NCBI RefSeq assembly: GCF_014649695.1
Contig: NZ_BMTN01000004.1
Location: forward strand, 186,001 to 250,000
Source: Streptomyces kurssanovii
Lineage (GTDB): Bacteria; Actinomycetota; Actinomycetes; Streptomycetales; Streptomycetaceae
Reading direction: 5' to 3'
DNA length: 64,000 nucleotides
Shown here: one piece after another, positions 25,448-37,220 of the stretch
How positions within the stretch are numbered: position 1 is the first letter of the stretch
Layout: every line of letters begins with the position of its first letter
The notes under the pieces: generated by a model
Seen by the model: the letters and a program-made list of their open reading frames with translations, nothing else
What the model was told of the DNA's origin: nothing
Database searches by the model: none
Program-made: the position numbers and the translations under genes

Positions 25448-26075
25448 CGTCGTCGGACCGGCGAAGCGCCCCGGCCTTCAGCAGTTCGGCCGCGTCGAGC
25501 TTCACCTCGGCACCGATCGAGGCGGGGAGGGCGACCTGCTGGCCCGGGGCGTAGACCTCATGGCTGTCGTACTCGCTGGTGAGCGGGTTGGTGAGCACGT
25601 GGATCCTGGTGTGCTTGCGGTCGACGATCACGTAAACAGGGACCTTCGCCTGGGCGTAGGCGATGACCTTGTTCCGGAGGTCGTTGCGGTAGTTGCTGGA
25701 GGTGACCTCGACGACGAGCCGGAAGACGGCGGGGTCGTAGCAGTTGTTCCGGATCAGATGCTCGTCGATGTCGGCGTCGACAACGGAGAGATCCGGTATG
25801 GCGTAGTCCTCGGGGCCGTCCGGCAGCCACAGCCCCACACCCTGGAGCACGTCGGTCTCACCGCCGTCCAACCCGGCCAGCATGAAGGGGCGCATGAGCT
25901 TGGTGAGTGCCCTGGCATGCGCACTGTCCGGAGAGGGAGTCACGGTGAGGATGCCTCCGATGATCTCGACGCGACGGCCGGGAAGCAGCTCCATGAGGCG
26001 ATTCGCCTCTTCGAGCAGCGTCGGCGGCTCGCCGTCACAGGGGTCACAGGGGTGCTCGACTGCTGCGGCAGACAT
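25437..26075 (-). CDS. Uma2 family (DUF820) protein
   Basis: A 212-residue member of the same nuclease-fold family as the gene at 13.7 kb. It contains [21 protein letters not shown], the aspartate strand [11 protein letters not shown] and the core [37 protein letters not shown] with the E...K positions of a PD-(D/E)xK site. The role is unknown. It starts at ATG 26075 after GGAGGCC and overlaps the convergent ABC permease by 11 nt. Confidence 0.82.
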   Translation of the reverse strand: MSAAAVEHPCDPCDGEPPTLLEEANRLMELLPGRRVEIIGGILTVTPSPDSAHARALTKLMRPFMLAGLDGGETDVLQGVGLWLPDGPEDYAIPDLSVVDADIDEHLIRNNCYDPAVFRLVVEVTSSNYRNDLRNKVIAYAQAKVPVYVIVDRKHTRIHVLTNPLTSEYDSHEVYAPGQQVALPASIGAEVKLDAAELLKAGALRRSDDVSG

Positions 26076-26283
26076 GCGGGCCTCCTGGTGGCTGGTGTCG
26101 AGAGCATCATCGTAGGACGCGGCACCGACCGGCGTCCGTAAGGCGGATCGTCACACCATCGAGGGATCATGCTCGGGCCGCTGACCGGCGCGTTTCCGGC
26201 TGCCTCGACCGTGGGAACCGCCGGGGCGAGACTGGAAGAGGTCGGGGAGCTCGAGTCGACCGGTCCCGGCCGTGGAGGCGATC

Positions 26284-26649
26284 ATGACCGCGACCACGCG
26301 CGAGGAGACCCCCGTCGTACTCGAGGGCGGCGGTGTGGAGCTGAGGATGAAAGAGGCCGGGGGCGGTCTGTCCGTCGCCTTCATCCACCTGCCCAAGGGC
26401 ACGGACATGGGGCCCGCGGTCAAGGGACTGCCCGGCGACCTGTGCCAGTGCCCCCACTGGGGGTTCCTGATGAACGGCCGGATCAGGATGAGGACCGCAT
26501 CGGGCGAGGAGACCTACGAGGCGGGCCAGGCGTACTACTGGGCTCCCGGCCACGCTCCGGAGGCTCTGGAGGACACCGATGTGGTGGAGTTCTCGCCGAC
26601 GGCGGAGTTCACCGAAGTGCTCGACCACATCAAGGCGCAGTCGGGCTGA
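26284..26649 (+). CDS. cupin-like small protein
   Basis: A 121-residue protein with a probable cupin fold: short beta strands with CQCPHWGFLMNGRIRMRT, the G(x)5 turn ETYEAGQAYYWAPGHAPE, and a terminal strand DVVEFSP. The two histidines and the acidic residue could form a metal site, but the cupin motifs are not canonical. ATG 26284 follows GGAGGCG. Followed by a strong bidirectional terminator; no operon partner. Confidence 0.6.
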   Translation: MTATTREETPVVLEGGGVELRMKEAGGGLSVAFIHLPKGTDMGPAVKGLPGDLCQCPHWGFLMNGRIRMRTASGEETYEAGQAYYWAPGHAPEALEDTDVVEFSPTAEFTEVLDHIKAQSG

Positions 26650-26668
26650 GGGCGCGGCGACGCCGGGA

Positions 26669-26707
26669 CGGCGAAGGGCCCGGCGGTGTCCGCCGGGCCC
26701 TTCGCCG
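26669..26707. terminator. bidirectional terminator, 18-bp perfect stem
   Basis: CGGCGAAGGGCCCGGCGG (26669-26686), loop TGT, and its exact complement (26690-26707) lie between the convergent cupin and serC genes. Confidence 0.85.
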
Positions 26708-26719
26708 TTCGGTCCGCTG

Positions 26720-28547
<1,828 letters not shown>

Positions 28548-28637
28548 CGTTTCTCGGAGGTGCCGGTCATCGAGTGGTGCCTTCCGGGGTGACGGGGGGC
28601 GCAACTGGAGCCGCTGCTTCCTGGCGAAGTCGTCGTC

Positions 28638-28643
28638 ACTATA
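28638..28643 (-). promoter_or_regulatory. -10 element upstream of the GTPase gene
   Basis: TATAGT on the minus strand, about 85 nt upstream of the GTPase start; it would give a leader containing the MTGTSEKR mini-ORF. The -35 is weak. Confidence 0.4.
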
Positions 28644-28766
28644 GGAGGGTTGACGATCAGTTGGGGAAGGTCGTGGCGCTTCCCACTTCACGGAGGGCGC
28701 ACAACGTGTGCAAGTGACACGTTTCCTGCCGGTGCGTCGGCGGCCGGAGGAGTCATTCTGGAGCGC

Positions 28767-31583
28767 ATGGCTGAACACACCAGGGATACGGCCGAACTGG
28801 CCCGCGCGCTCAAGGCCGCCGTCGTCGGTGACGTGGACTTCTCGCCCGCCGCCCGGGCCCTGACCACCATGGACGCCTCGAACTACCGGCGCGTCCCGGT
28901 CGGCGTCGTCGCCCCCCGCGACGCCGACGACGTGGCCGCGGTGCTCGAGGTGTGCCGGCACCACGGCGTCCCCGTCGTGCCGCGCGGCGGCGGCACCTCC
29001 ATCGCCGGTCAGGCCACCGGCACCGGGGTCGTCCTGGACTTCACCCGCCACATGAACAAGGTCCTGGCCGTCGACCCTCAGGAGCGGACCGCCCGGGTCC
29101 AGCCCGGAGTCGTACAGGCCCGGCTGCAGGACGCCGTACGGGGGCACGGCCTGCTCTTCGGCCCTGATCCGTCGACGCACAGCCGCTGCACGCTCGGCGG
29201 GATGATCGGCAACAACGCGTGCGGATCGCACTCCGTCGCCTGGGGGACCACCGCCGACAACGTCCACGCGCTGTCCGTCCTCACCTACGCCGGCGCCCGC
29301 CACCGGCTGGCCCGGGGCGGCCCGCCGGACGACGCCCCGCCCGGCCTGACGGATCTCGTCGACCGCAACCTCGCCCTGCTGCGCACCGGCTTCCCCGACG
29401 GTATGCCGCGGCGCATCTCCGGCTACGCGCTCGACGCCCTGCTGCCGGAGAGGGGCACCGACCTCGCCCGCGCGTTCTGCGGCAGCGAAGGGACCCTCGC
29501 CGTCCTCACGGAGGCGACCGTGCGGCTCGTGGCCGCCCCCGCCGCCCGGGCGCTGGCCGTCCTCGGCTACCAGGACGAGAGCGCGGCCGCGGAAGCCGCC
29601 GCCGGCCTCCTGCCCCACGGCCCGCTGACCGTCGAAGGCATGGCGGAGGACCTGGTGCCCGCCGGCCACGGCCTGCCGCGCGGCGGGGCATGGCTGTTCG
29701 TCGAGACGGGCGGCGACAGCGCCGCTCAGGCGCGGGAGCGGGCGGTGCGGATCACGCGGGCCGCCGACGCCCTCGACGGCACGGTCGTCGACGACCCGGC
29801 CGCCGTACGCGCCCTGTGGCGGCTGCGGGAGGACGCGTCGGGCACCGCGACCCGGCGGGCCGACGGCGGCGAGGCGTGGCCCGGCTGGGAGGACTGCGCC
29901 GTGCCGCCCGCCCGCCTCGGCGCCTATCTGCGCGACTTCCGCGCCCTGCTGGCCGAGCACGGCCTGCGCGGCACCCCCTACGGGCACTTCGGCGACGGCT
30001 GCGTCCACGTCCGCATCGACTTCGACCTGCTGACCAAGGAGGGCGTCCGCCGCTTCCGCGCGTTCTCCGAACAGGTCGCCTCCCTCGTCGTGGCCCACGG
30101 CGGCTCCCTGTCGGGCGAACACGGCGACGGCCAGGCCCGCGCCGAACTGCTGCCCAAGATGTACGGGGACGAACTGGTCGGCCTCTTCGGCCGGTTCAAG
30201 GACCTGTGGGACCCGGCCGGCGGCATGAACCCGGGCATGCTCGTACGTCCCGCGCCGCTGGACGCGAACCTGCGTTTCGCCGTGCTCCCCGCCCGGCCCG
30301 TCGACGTCGCCTTCGGCTACCCGAACGACGGCGGCGACTTCGCGGGCGCGGTGCGCCGCTGCGTCGGCGTCGCCAAGTGCCGCACCGAGGACGCCGCCGC
30401 GGGCGGCGGCCTGATGTGCCCCTCGTACCGGGCGACCGGTGAGGAGCGGCACTCCACCCGGGGCCGGGCGCGGCTGCTGCACGAGATGCTCGCAGGAGAG
30501 ATCGTCACCGACGGCTGGCGCTCGCCCGAGGTACGCGACGCGCTCGACCTGTGCCTGTCCTGCAAGGGCTGCCGGAGCGACTGCCCGGTCGGCGTCGACA
30601 TGGCCACCTACAAGGCAGAGTTCCTGCACCACCACTACGCGGGCCGCCGCCGCCCCGCCGCCCACTACGCCATGGGCCGTCTCCCGCAGTGGCTGCGGGC
30701 CGCCGCCCCGCTCGCGCCGCTGCTCAACGCCGCGGCCCGGGTGCGGCCGCTGGCCGCGCTCGCCAAACGGCTCGCCGGCATCGCGCCGGAACGGGACCTG
30801 CCGCGCCTGGCGCGCGGGACGCTGCGCCGCAGGCTGCGCGGGCGGCGGCCCGCCGGCCGGGCCACGGCCGTGCTGTGGCCGGACACCTTCACCGACCACC
30901 TCTCGCCGCACGTCGGAGAGGCGGCCTGGCGGGTCATGGAGGCGGCGGGCATCGGGCTCACGCTGCCGGCCGGCCGGGTCTGCTGCGGACTCACCTATGT
31001 CTCGACCGGCCAGCTCGACCTGGCACGCACGGTCATGCGACGCACGCTCGACGTCGTCGAGCCGCTGCTCGTACGCGGCCTGCCCGTCGTCGTGCTCGAG
31101 CCGAGCTGTGCCGCTGCGCTGCGGACCGACCTGCCCGAGCTGCTCGGCGACGACCCGAGGTCGGCCAGGCTCGCGGCGTCGGTGCGGACCTTCGCACAGG
31201 CCCTGGAGGAGTACGCCCCCGGATGGGAACCGCCGCGGATCGGCCGCGCGGTGGCGGGCCAGACCCACTGCCACCAGCACGCGGTGCTCGGCGACGCGGC
31301 CGAGCGCCGCCTGCGGGAACGGGCGGCTCTCCAGGGCGCCTTGAGCGGAGGCTGCTGCGGCCTCGCGGGCAACTTCGGTTTCGAGAAGGGGCATTACGAC
31401 GTGTCGGTGGCGTGCGCGGAGGAGCAGCTTCTCCCCGCCGTACGCTCGGCCGCGGTGGGCACCGAGCTGCTGGCCGACGGCTTCTCCTGCCGCACCCAGC
31501 TCGAGCAGCTCGCGGGCCGCCGGGCCCGGCACCTGGCGGAGGTTCTGGCGGAGGGTCTGGACGAGGGACCGGCCACGAAGTGA
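28767..31583 (+). CDS. FAD-linked oxidase / Fe-S dehydrogenase fusion (D-2-hydroxyacid type)
   Basis: A 938-residue fusion enzyme. Residues ~40-215 form a PCMH FAD-binding domain (VVPRGGGTSIAGQATG, GGMIGNNACGSHS); ~230-540 a GlcD-like FAD-oxidase C domain (GHFGDGCVHVRIDFD, SLSGEHGDGQARAELL). A ferredoxin-type cluster site CLSCKGCRSDCP lies near residue 595, and two CCG-type segments (RVCCGLTY and GGCCGLAGNFGF) lie in the C-terminal third. This layout matches the membrane-associated D-lactate or D-2-hydroxyglutarate dehydrogenases (YdiJ type) that feed electrons to quinone. ATG 28767 has GGAG just upstream. Confidence 0.88.
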   Translation: MAEHTRDTAELARALKAAVVGDVDFSPAARALTTMDASNYRRVPVGVVAPRDADDVAAVLEVCRHHGVPVVPRGGGTSIAGQATGTGVVLDFTRHMNKVLAVDPQERTARVQPGVVQARLQDAVRGHGLLFGPDPSTHSRCTLGGMIGNNACGSHSVAWGTTADNVHALSVLTYAGARHRLARGGPPDDAPPGLTDLVDRNLALLRTGFPDGMPRRISGYALDALLPERGTDLARAFCGSEGTLAVLTEATVRLVAAPAARALAVLGYQDESAAAEAAAGLLPHGPLTVEGMAEDLVPAGHGLPRGGAWLFVETGGDSAAQARERAVRITRAADALDGTVVDDPAAVRALWRLREDASGTATRRADGGEAWPGWEDCAVPPARLGAYLRDFRALLAEHGLRGTPYGHFGDGCVHVRIDFDLLTKEGVRRFRAFSEQVASLVVAHGGSLSGEHGDGQARAELLPKMYGDELVGLFGRFKDLWDPAGGMNPGMLVRPAPLDANLRFAVLPARPVDVAFGYPNDGGDFAGAVRRCVGVAKCRTEDAAAGGGLMCPSYRATGEERHSTRGRARLLHEMLAGEIVTDGWRSPEVRDALDLCLSCKGCRSDCPVGVDMATYKAEFLHHHYAGRRRPAAHYAMGRLPQWLRAAAPLAPLLNAAARVRPLAALAKRLAGIAPERDLPRLARGTLRRRLRGRRPAGRATAVLWPDTFTDHLSPHVGEAAWRVMEAAGIGLTLPAGRVCCGLTYVSTGQLDLARTVMRRTLDVVEPLLVRGLPVVVLEPSCAAALRTDLPELLGDDPRSARLAASVRTFAQALEEYAPGWEPPRIGRAVAGQTHCHQHAVLGDAAERRLRERAALQGALSGGCCGLAGNFGFEKGHYDVSVACAEEQLLPAVRSAAVGTELLADGFSCRTQLEQLAGRRARHLAEVLAEGLDEGPATK

Positions 31584-31632
31584 CCACCCGTATCCGGCAG
31601 GATGGGCGGCCGAGCAGGAAGGAGCGGATGCC

Positions 31633-32295
31633 ATGCGGAAGAGCGTCGGGCGGACCGGCGTCGTGGGTCTGCTGGCGCGGTCCTGCGCGGCCCTGCTCCT
31701 GGCCGCCCTGGTGGGCCAGTTGCTGGTGTCCGCGATCGCGGTGGACCCGGTCGACCCGGCGGACAAGGGCCTCGGGTCGTTCCTCGTCTCGGTGCTGCGG
31801 GGCGGAACGGCCGGGGCGTTCGGCGCCGCGATGTGCGTCGCGGCCGTCCTGCTGCTGGTGATGGCCGTACGGGGCGCCAAGTCGGCCGTGAGGCACATGG
31901 CGGGCCGCCGGCGGCAGGGGCACGCGGCCAGGGCGGGCGGCTCAGTCGAGCTGCGCGGGGGAGACCTCGACGACATGGGGCGGCTCCTGGGTGAAGTCGC
32001 TGTACCGCACCCACGTCGGGCGGACCCGGACATGGGTGATCCCCGGCCAGGAGAGCCGGTCCCGGCCGTCCGGGTACACACGGAAGTAGCACTCCTGGAG
32101 GCGCGTCAGCTCGTCGCCGGCGGGGAAGTCCGCGAGCCCTTCGATCTGCACGGTGACCGCGTCGTCCCAGCCGATCACGAGGGCGATACGGGGGTCGGCC
32201 CGCAGGTTGAGGCTCTTCCGGGTCGTCTCGACGGTGTCGAAGACGATCTCGAGGTCGTCGCTGACGGCGAATCCGACGACCGCCGCCTGAGGTGA
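31633..32295 (+). CDS. two-helix membrane protein with a 3' end antisense to the PPOX gene
   Basis: The first ~95 codons look real: AGGAAGGAG upstream, a basic N-terminus (MRKSVGRTG), two hydrophobic helices (LLARSCAALLLAALVGQLLVSA and AFGAAMCVAAVLLLVMAV) and a basic end (GRRRQGH). No stop follows until 32295, so the remaining ~120 codons run antisense through a convincing PPOX gene on the other strand. The extension has no recognisable features and is Arg/Asp/Gly-rich, as antisense translations are. Either a stop codon was lost or the true gene ends by frameshift. Treat only the first third as supported. Confidence 0.5.
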   Translation: MRKSVGRTGVVGLLARSCAALLLAALVGQLLVSAIAVDPVDPADKGLGSFLVSVLRGGTAGAFGAAMCVAAVLLLVMAVRGAKSAVRHMAGRRRQGHAARAGGSVELRGGDLDDMGRLLGEVAVPHPRRADPDMGDPRPGEPVPAVRVHTEVALLEARQLVAGGEVREPFDLHGDRVVPADHEGDTGVGPQVEALPGRLDGVEDDLEVVADGESDDRRLR

Positions 32296-32370
32296 TCCGT
32301 CCGGTGCGGCCGAGGCCTGGACCGCGAGCCTGTTCCTGCGGAGGAACCACACCAGCTCGTCGCGCTTCAT
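31942..32370 (-). CDS. PPOX class pyridoxamine 5'-phosphate oxidase-like protein
   Basis: A 142-residue split-barrel flavoprotein or F420-dependent enzyme. Sequence landmarks are LAVQASAAPDGSPQAAVVGFAV, TTRKSLNLRADPRIALVIGW and YFRVYPDG. The split barrel binds FMN or F420 and typically reduces small organic molecules or protects against oxidants. Its codon use is normal and its strand is opposite to the ORF at 31633, with which it overlaps by 354 nt. Start ATG 32370. Confidence 0.83.
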   Translation of the reverse strand: MKRDELVWFLRRNRLAVQASAAPDGSPQAAVVGFAVSDDLEIVFDTVETTRKSLNLRADPRIALVIGWDDAVTVQIEGLADFPAGDELTRLQECYFRVYPDGRDRLSWPGITHVRVRPTWVRYSDFTQEPPHVVEVSPAQLD

Positions 32371-32461
32371 ACGACCTGCCTATCACGGGCCGCTGCGGGC
32401 GGCTCGCGCTCTGTTCCCGGAAGGCCGGCACCCCGGTCCGTCCCGCGCCGGGCGGTGAGCG

Positions 32462-33319
32462 TCAGCGCCGCCGGGCCACCGCTCTGGCCAGCGCGACGAG
32501 TTGACGCACGGCGGGGTGGGGCGAGGCGCTGCGCCAGGCGAGGAGGACGGGCACCCGAGGGGCGTCCGACAACGGCAGGTACGTCACACCGCCGTGCGCG
32601 TGCATCTGGGCGGTGGACGCGGTCGAGGCGCCCACACCGCGGCCCGCGGCGATCGCGGTGAGCCAGTCGTCCGTATTGGCGACCGTGATCGTCGCCGTGG
32701 GCCGGATCTCCGGCGGCCACAGGTCCAGGGTGGTCAGGCCGGACACGGTGTTCAGCACGACCGGGCCGGCCGCCAGGTCGGCCAGGGTCAGCGAGGCCCG
32801 CGCCGAGCGGGGGTCGTCCGACGGCACGGCGGCCACCCGGGACTCCGTGAACAGCAGCTCGGTGGCCAGAGCGGGGGTGTCCACCGGACCGCGCAGTACG
32901 GCGGCGTCGACCTCGCCGCGTGCGAGCCCCGCAGTGCGGTCGTCGACCCGCAGCAGTTCGAGGGGGATGTCCGGGTGCTCGCGCTGCCACCGTCGCAGCA
33001 GCGGGGTCGTGTACGGCCCGAGGGCCGACCAGGCGTGCCCGAGACGCAGCGGCCGGTGCGGGAGCCGCCCGGTGTCGAGCGCGTCGTCGAAGGCGGCGAC
33101 GGCCACGGCCGCCTTGTCGCGGAAGGCACGGCCCGCGTCCGTGAGGGCGAGGTGGTGGGTGGAACGGTCGACCAGCCGGACACCCACATGCTGCTCGAGC
33201 GAGGCGAGGGCGCGGGAGACGCTGGGCTGGGTGAGACCGAGCCGGGCCGCGGCCCTGGTCACGCTCGACTCTTCGGCGACGGCCAGGAAGCAGCGGAGAT
33301 GGCGCAGCTCGATGCTCAT
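32462..33319 (-). CDS. LysR family regulator
   Basis: A 285-residue LysR-type regulator. N-terminal helix-turn-helix: LRHLRCFLAVAEESSVTRAAARLGLTQPSVSRALASLEQ, followed by the substrate-binding domain (PLRLGHAWSALGPYTTPLL, DDRTAGLARGEVDAAVLRG). ATG 33319 opens the canonical MSIELRHLR start. It diverges from the EamA transporter gene by 100 nt and very likely controls it. Confidence 0.9.
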   Translation of the reverse strand: MSIELRHLRCFLAVAEESSVTRAAARLGLTQPSVSRALASLEQHVGVRLVDRSTHHLALTDAGRAFRDKAAVAVAAFDDALDTGRLPHRPLRLGHAWSALGPYTTPLLRRWQREHPDIPLELLRVDDRTAGLARGEVDAAVLRGPVDTPALATELLFTESRVAAVPSDDPRSARASLTLADLAAGPVVLNTVSGLTTLDLWPPEIRPTATITVANTDDWLTAIAAGRGVGASTASTAQMHAHGGVTYLPLSDAPRVPVLLAWRSASPHPAVRQLVALARAVARRR

Positions 33320-33419
33320 ACGCGGGGAGCATAACCGCAGCGAGAAACGCATTTCACGTGCGACGCACGGATCCGTAGCGTGGGGAGGACGAGGCGGAGA
33401 AGGTACAGGGGAGGCCGGG

Positions 33420-34397
33420 GTGAAGGACGCGCAGTCCACGGGCACGGGCACAGGGGCGCAGGCCGGTGCCGCGGCGGTGGTGCTGCCGGAGGCGGCGGGT
33501 GCCGCGGCGCAGGGCCCCGGCGGGGCGCCGCCGTCCGGTGCCCGGCGTTCCCTCGGGCCCGTCGCGCTCGTCGTCGCGGGCGGGCTCTCCGTGCAGTTCG
33601 GGGCCGCCGTCGCCGTGATGCTGATGCCGCGGGCGGGTGCGCTGGGCGTGGTCACACTGCGGCTGGTGCTCGCGGCCCTGGTGCTGTTCGTGGTCTGCCG
33701 TCCACGGCTGCGCGGACACTCCCGCGCCGACTGGGCCACCGTGATCACCTTCGGTGCCGCCATGGGCGGGATGAACATGCTCTTCTACCAGGCCGTGGAC
33801 CGGATCCCGCTCGGTGCGGCGGTCACCCTCGAGGTGCTGGGACCGCTCGCCCTCTCCGTGATCGCGTCCCGGCGGCTGGTGAACCTCCTGTGGGCGGCGC
33901 TGGCACTCGCCGGTGTGGTCCTGCTCGGCGGAGGGGGCTTCGACCGGCTCGACCCCGTCGGTGCGGCGTTCGCTCTCGCGGCGGGCGGTATGTGGGCGGC
34001 GTACATCATCTTCAGTGCCCGCACGGGGCGGCGCTTCCCGCAGGCGGACGGGCTGGCGCTGGCGATGGGCTTCGGCGCGCTGCTCAGCCTGCCGTTCGGT
34101 CTTGCGGAGGCGGGGTCGCGGCTGTTCGTGCCCTCGACGCTGGCGCTCGGACTGGCGGTGGCGCTGATGTCGTCGGTCCTGCCGTACACCCTGGAACTGC
34201 TGGCGCTGCGCAGGCTGCCCGCGGCGACGTTCGCGGTGCTGATGAGCCTGGAGCCGGCGATCGCCGCGGCGGCCGGGTTCCTCGTACTGAGCCAGGCGCT
34301 CTCGCCGGCGGAGGGGCTGGCGATCGTGCTGGTCATCGTGGCGAGCATGGGCGCGGTACGGACGCAGGCGGCCGGGAGACGGGCGACGGGGGCATGA
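33420..34397 (+). CDS. EamA/DMT family transporter
   Basis: A 325-residue permease with ten predicted helices from two EamA repeats, beginning after a ~45-residue Ala/Gly-rich N-tail (KDAQSTGTGTGAQ...). Sequence features include VVTLRLVLAALVLFVV, GGMNMLFYQAVDRIPLGAAVTLEVLGPL, AAYIIFSA and RLPAATFAVLMSLEPAIAAAAG, typical of RhtA-like metabolite exporters. GTG 33420 is chosen for the AGGGGAGG just upstream. It is the probable target of the divergent LysR protein and may export an amino acid. Confidence 0.88.
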   Translation: MKDAQSTGTGTGAQAGAAAVVLPEAAGAAAQGPGGAPPSGARRSLGPVALVVAGGLSVQFGAAVAVMLMPRAGALGVVTLRLVLAALVLFVVCRPRLRGHSRADWATVITFGAAMGGMNMLFYQAVDRIPLGAAVTLEVLGPLALSVIASRRLVNLLWAALALAGVVLLGGGGFDRLDPVGAAFALAAGGMWAAYIIFSARTGRRFPQADGLALAMGFGALLSLPFGLAEAGSRLFVPSTLALGLAVALMSSVLPYTLELLALRRLPAATFAVLMSLEPAIAAAAGFLVLSQALSPAEGLAIVLVIVASMGAVRTQAAGRRATGA

Positions 34398-34599
34398 CGC
34401 GCCGGGACGGCCCGCCGGCACTGTCGGCGGGCTGTCCCGTTCGCCCACAGGGGTTCACACGGTGAGGGGGCGCCGGTGCCGCCCTTAGTGGGCTACCGGC
34501 CGAACCACCCTTGCGGTTCACAAAGAATCAATTCTGCGAAGTCATGCGGTTCGACCTGCGACTTCATCGCATCGTGGGCTGTTGGCCGTGGAACAATCA

Positions 34600-34617
34600 A
34601 AGCAAGCATGCTTGCTT
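34600..34617. promoter_or_regulatory. perfect 18-bp palindrome upstream of the catabolic operon
   Basis: AAGCAAGCATGCTTGCTT is fully self-complementary, 61 bp before the first start of the 34.7-44.9 kb operon. It has the size of a TetR operator; the TetR gene at the end of the operon is the natural candidate to bind it. A weaker dyad GAAGTC...GACTTC lies at 34538-34565. Confidence 0.65.
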
Positions 34618-34677
34618 GTTTCCACGAGCGCTGCCATGCTCCGGGTCACAGACCGTCGTCCCACAGGGGAGCGTTCC

Positions 34678-35502
34678 GTGTCCGACCCGGCCGTCGTACT
34701 CGACGACTTGCGCAGCGAAAGCGAAGACCTCGACCAGCTGGTGAGAGAGCTGGAACCCGGGCGGTGGGCGGCCCCGACCCCCGCCCCCGGCTGGAGCGTC
34801 GCCCATCAGATCGCCCACCTCGCCTGGACCGACGCGGCCGCGCTGACGGCCGTCACGGACCCCGGCCGCTTCGCCACGGAAGTGGAGAAGGCGCTCGCCG
34901 CGCCCCATTCGTTCGTGGACGACGGCGCACAGGCCGGCGCCGCCCTGCCGCCCGGTGAACTGCTCTCCCGATGGCGGTCCGGCCGGGAAACGCTCCTGGA
35001 GGCCCTCCGCTCGGCCCCCGCCGGCACGCGCTTCCCCTGGTACGGGCCGCCGATGAGCGCCGCGTCGATGGCGACCGCACGGCTCATGGAGACCTGGGCG
35101 CACGGCCAGGACATCGCCGACGCGCTCGGCGTCGTACGGCGGCCCACCGCGCGTCTCGCGCAGGTGGCCCGGCTGGGCGTCCGCACGCGGGACTTCGCGT
35201 TCGGCGTGCACGGGCTGACCCCGCCCATCGAGCCGTTCCGCGTCGAACTGACCGGTCCCGGCGGAGAATTGTGGACCTACGGACCCAAGGACGCGGCACA
35301 GCGCGTGACCGGACCGGCGATCGACTTCTGCCTGCTGGTGACCCAGCGCGCACACCGCGACGACCTGGCCCTGCGGGCCGAAGGGGCCGACGCCGGACGG
35401 TGGCTGGACATCGCCCAGGCCTTCGCCGGCCCGCCCGGCGCGGGACGGGCACCCGGCGCGGGCACGCCGGCCGACGACGCGGCCGAAGGCGGAAAGCCGT
35501 GA
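34678..35502 (+). CDS. mycothiol-dependent/DinB-like maleylpyruvate isomerase family protein (TIGR03084-like)
   Basis: A 274-residue helical-bundle protein. The front reads [33 protein letters not shown], with His residues in [10 protein letters not shown] and a further His in [14 protein letters not shown] that form the family's metal site. Relatives include mycothiol-dependent maleylpyruvate isomerase and a TIGR03084 subfamily usually placed with AtuA-like genes. GTG 34678 follows AGGGGAG. First gene of the operon, coupled to the next by a 4-nt overlap. Its role could be thiol-dependent rearrangement or repair, which is inference. Confidence 0.78.
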   Translation: MSDPAVVLDDLRSESEDLDQLVRELEPGRWAAPTPAPGWSVAHQIAHLAWTDAAALTAVTDPGRFATEVEKALAAPHSFVDDGAQAGAALPPGELLSRWRSGRETLLEALRSAPAGTRFPWYGPPMSAASMATARLMETWAHGQDIADALGVVRRPTARLAQVARLGVRTRDFAFGVHGLTPPIEPFRVELTGPGGELWTYGPKDAAQRVTGPAIDFCLLVTQRAHRDDLALRAEGADAGRWLDIAQAFAGPPGAGRAPGAGTPADDAAEGGKP

Positions 35503-37220
35503 CCGGCCCCGTGACCGGCCCCGGGGCAGCGAACAGCGCCCGGGTGCTCCGCGTCGGCAACGCGTCCGGCTTCTACGGCGACCGCTTCGACGCCGTGCGG
35601 GAGATGCTCACCGGCGGGCCGCTGGACGTGCTCACCGGGGACTACCTCGCCGAACTCACCATGCTCATCCTCGGCCGCGACCGGCTCAAGGACCCGGGAC
35701 TCGGCTACGCCAGGACCTTCCTGCGGCAACTCGAGGAGACCCTCGGCCTCGCCCACGACAAGGGCGTCCGCATCGTCGCCAACGCCGGCGGACTCAATCC
35801 CGCCGGCCTCGCCGACGCCGTCCGCGCCCTGGCCGCCCGTCTCGGTGTCCCGGTGAACGTCGCCCACGTCGAGGGCGACGACCTCACCGCCCGTTTCCCC
35901 GGGGCGCTCACCGCCAACGCCTACCTCGGCGGGGGCGGGATCACCGCCTGCCTGCGCGCGGGGGCCGACATCGTCGTCACCGGACGCGTCACCGACGCGG
36001 CCCTCGTCACCGGCCCCGCCGCCGCCCACTTCGGGTGGGGCCCCGACGACCTGGACGCCCTCGCCGGCGCCGTCGTCGCCGGGCACGTCCTCGAATGCGG
36101 CACCCAGGCCACCGGCGGCAACTACGCGTTCTTCGCCGAGGGCGGCCACGACGTCCGCCGGCCCGGCTTCCCCGTCGCCGAGATCCACCCCGACGGCACC
36201 TCCGTCATCACCAAACACGACGGCACCGGCGGCCTCGTGGACATCGGCACCGTCACCGCCCAACTGCTGTACGAGACCGGCGGCGCCCGGTACGCCGGCC
36301 CGGACGTGACCGCCCGGCTCGACACCGTCCGCCTCGAGCAGGACGGCCCCGACCGGGTGCGGATCTCCGGAGTGCGCGGCGAGGCACCGCCGCCCACGCT
36401 CAAGGTCGGACTGAACCGTCTCGGCGGGTGGCGCAACGAGGTCGCGTTCGTGCTGACCGGACTCGACATCGACGCCAAGGCCCGGCTCGTACGGGAGCAG
36501 ATGGAGGACGCGCTCCGCAAGCAGCCGCCCGCCGAGGTGCGCTGGGAGCTCGCCCGCACCGGGAGCGCCGACCCCGACACCGAGGAGCGCGCCGCCGCGT
36601 ATCTGCGGCTCGTCGTCCGCGACCCCGACGCGGAACGCGTCGGCCGCGCCGTGAGCAGCGCCGCGATCGAGCTCGCGCTCGGCAGCTACCCCGGCTTCCA
36701 CGTGACCGCCCCGCCCGGCAAAGGCGCACCGTACGGCGTGTTCGAGGCCGCGTACACCGAGGCGGCCGGCGTCCCCCACACCGCCGTCCTGCACGACGGC
36801 GAGCGCCTCGCCGTCCCCCACCCGCGGGTCACCCGCGAGCTCACCGACGCCGCGCCCGACGCCCTGCCCGAGCCGCCGCGGCCCGGTCCGACCCGCCGCG
36901 CCCCGCTCGGACGCGTGGCCGGCGCCCGCAGCGGCGACAAGGGCGGCGACGCCAACATCGGCGTATGGGCCCGCACCGACGACGCCTGGCGCTGGCTCGC
37001 CCACGAGCTCACCGTCGACCGGCTGCGCGCGCTGCTCCCCGAGACCGCCGAACTGCCCGTCGTACGGCAGGTACTGCCCAACCTGCGCGCCCTCAACTTC
37101 ACCGTCGCCGGGATCCTCGGCGAAGGAGTCGCCGCGCAGGCCCGCTTCGACCCACAGGGCAAGGCGCTGGGCGAGTGGCTGCGCGCCCGGCACGTCGACA
37201 TCCCGGAGGCTCTGCTGTGA
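35499..37220 (+). CDS. AtuA-like DUF1446 protein
   Basis: A 573-residue DUF1446 protein resembling AtuA of the acyclic terpene utilisation cluster. Core motifs: [59 protein letters not shown] and [12 protein letters not shown]; the C-terminal portion includes the AtuA-type [19 protein letters not shown] at 35499 overlaps the upstream stop; an alternative GTG at 35511 lies in a perfect 12-bp tandem repeat (GTGACCGGCCCC twice). Its biochemical role remains unclear; it always accompanies acyl-CoA carboxylases. Coupled to the next gene by 4 nt. Confidence 0.85.
   Translation: MTGPVTGPGAANSARVLRVGNASGFYGDRFDAVREMLTGGPLDVLTGDYLAELTMLILGRDRLKDPGLGYARTFLRQLEETLGLAHDKGVRIVANAGGLNPAGLADAVRALAARLGVPVNVAHVEGDDLTARFPGALTANAYLGGGGITACLRAGADIVVTGRVTDAALVTGPAAAHFGWGPDDLDALAGAVVAGHVLECGTQATGGNYAFFAEGGHDVRRPGFPVAEIHPDGTSVITKHDGTGGLVDIGTVTAQLLYETGGARYAGPDVTARLDTVRLEQDGPDRVRISGVRGEAPPPTLKVGLNRLGGWRNEVAFVLTGLDIDAKARLVREQMEDALRKQPPAEVRWELARTGSADPDTEERAAAYLRLVVRDPDAERVGRAVSSAAIELALGSYPGFHVTAPPGKGAPYGVFEAAYTEAAGVPHTAVLHDGERLAVPHPRVTRELTDAAPDALPEPPRPGPTRRAPLGRVAGARSGDKGGDANIGVWARTDDAWRWLAHELTVDRLRALLPETAELPVVRQVLPNLRALNFTVAGILGEGVAAQARFDPQGKALGEWLRARHVDIPEALL

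Noticed and set aside
13687-26075. Uma2 genes as part of a restriction or defence island
   Set aside because: The two copies are isolated among housekeeping genes with no methylase, helicase or other defence partner.
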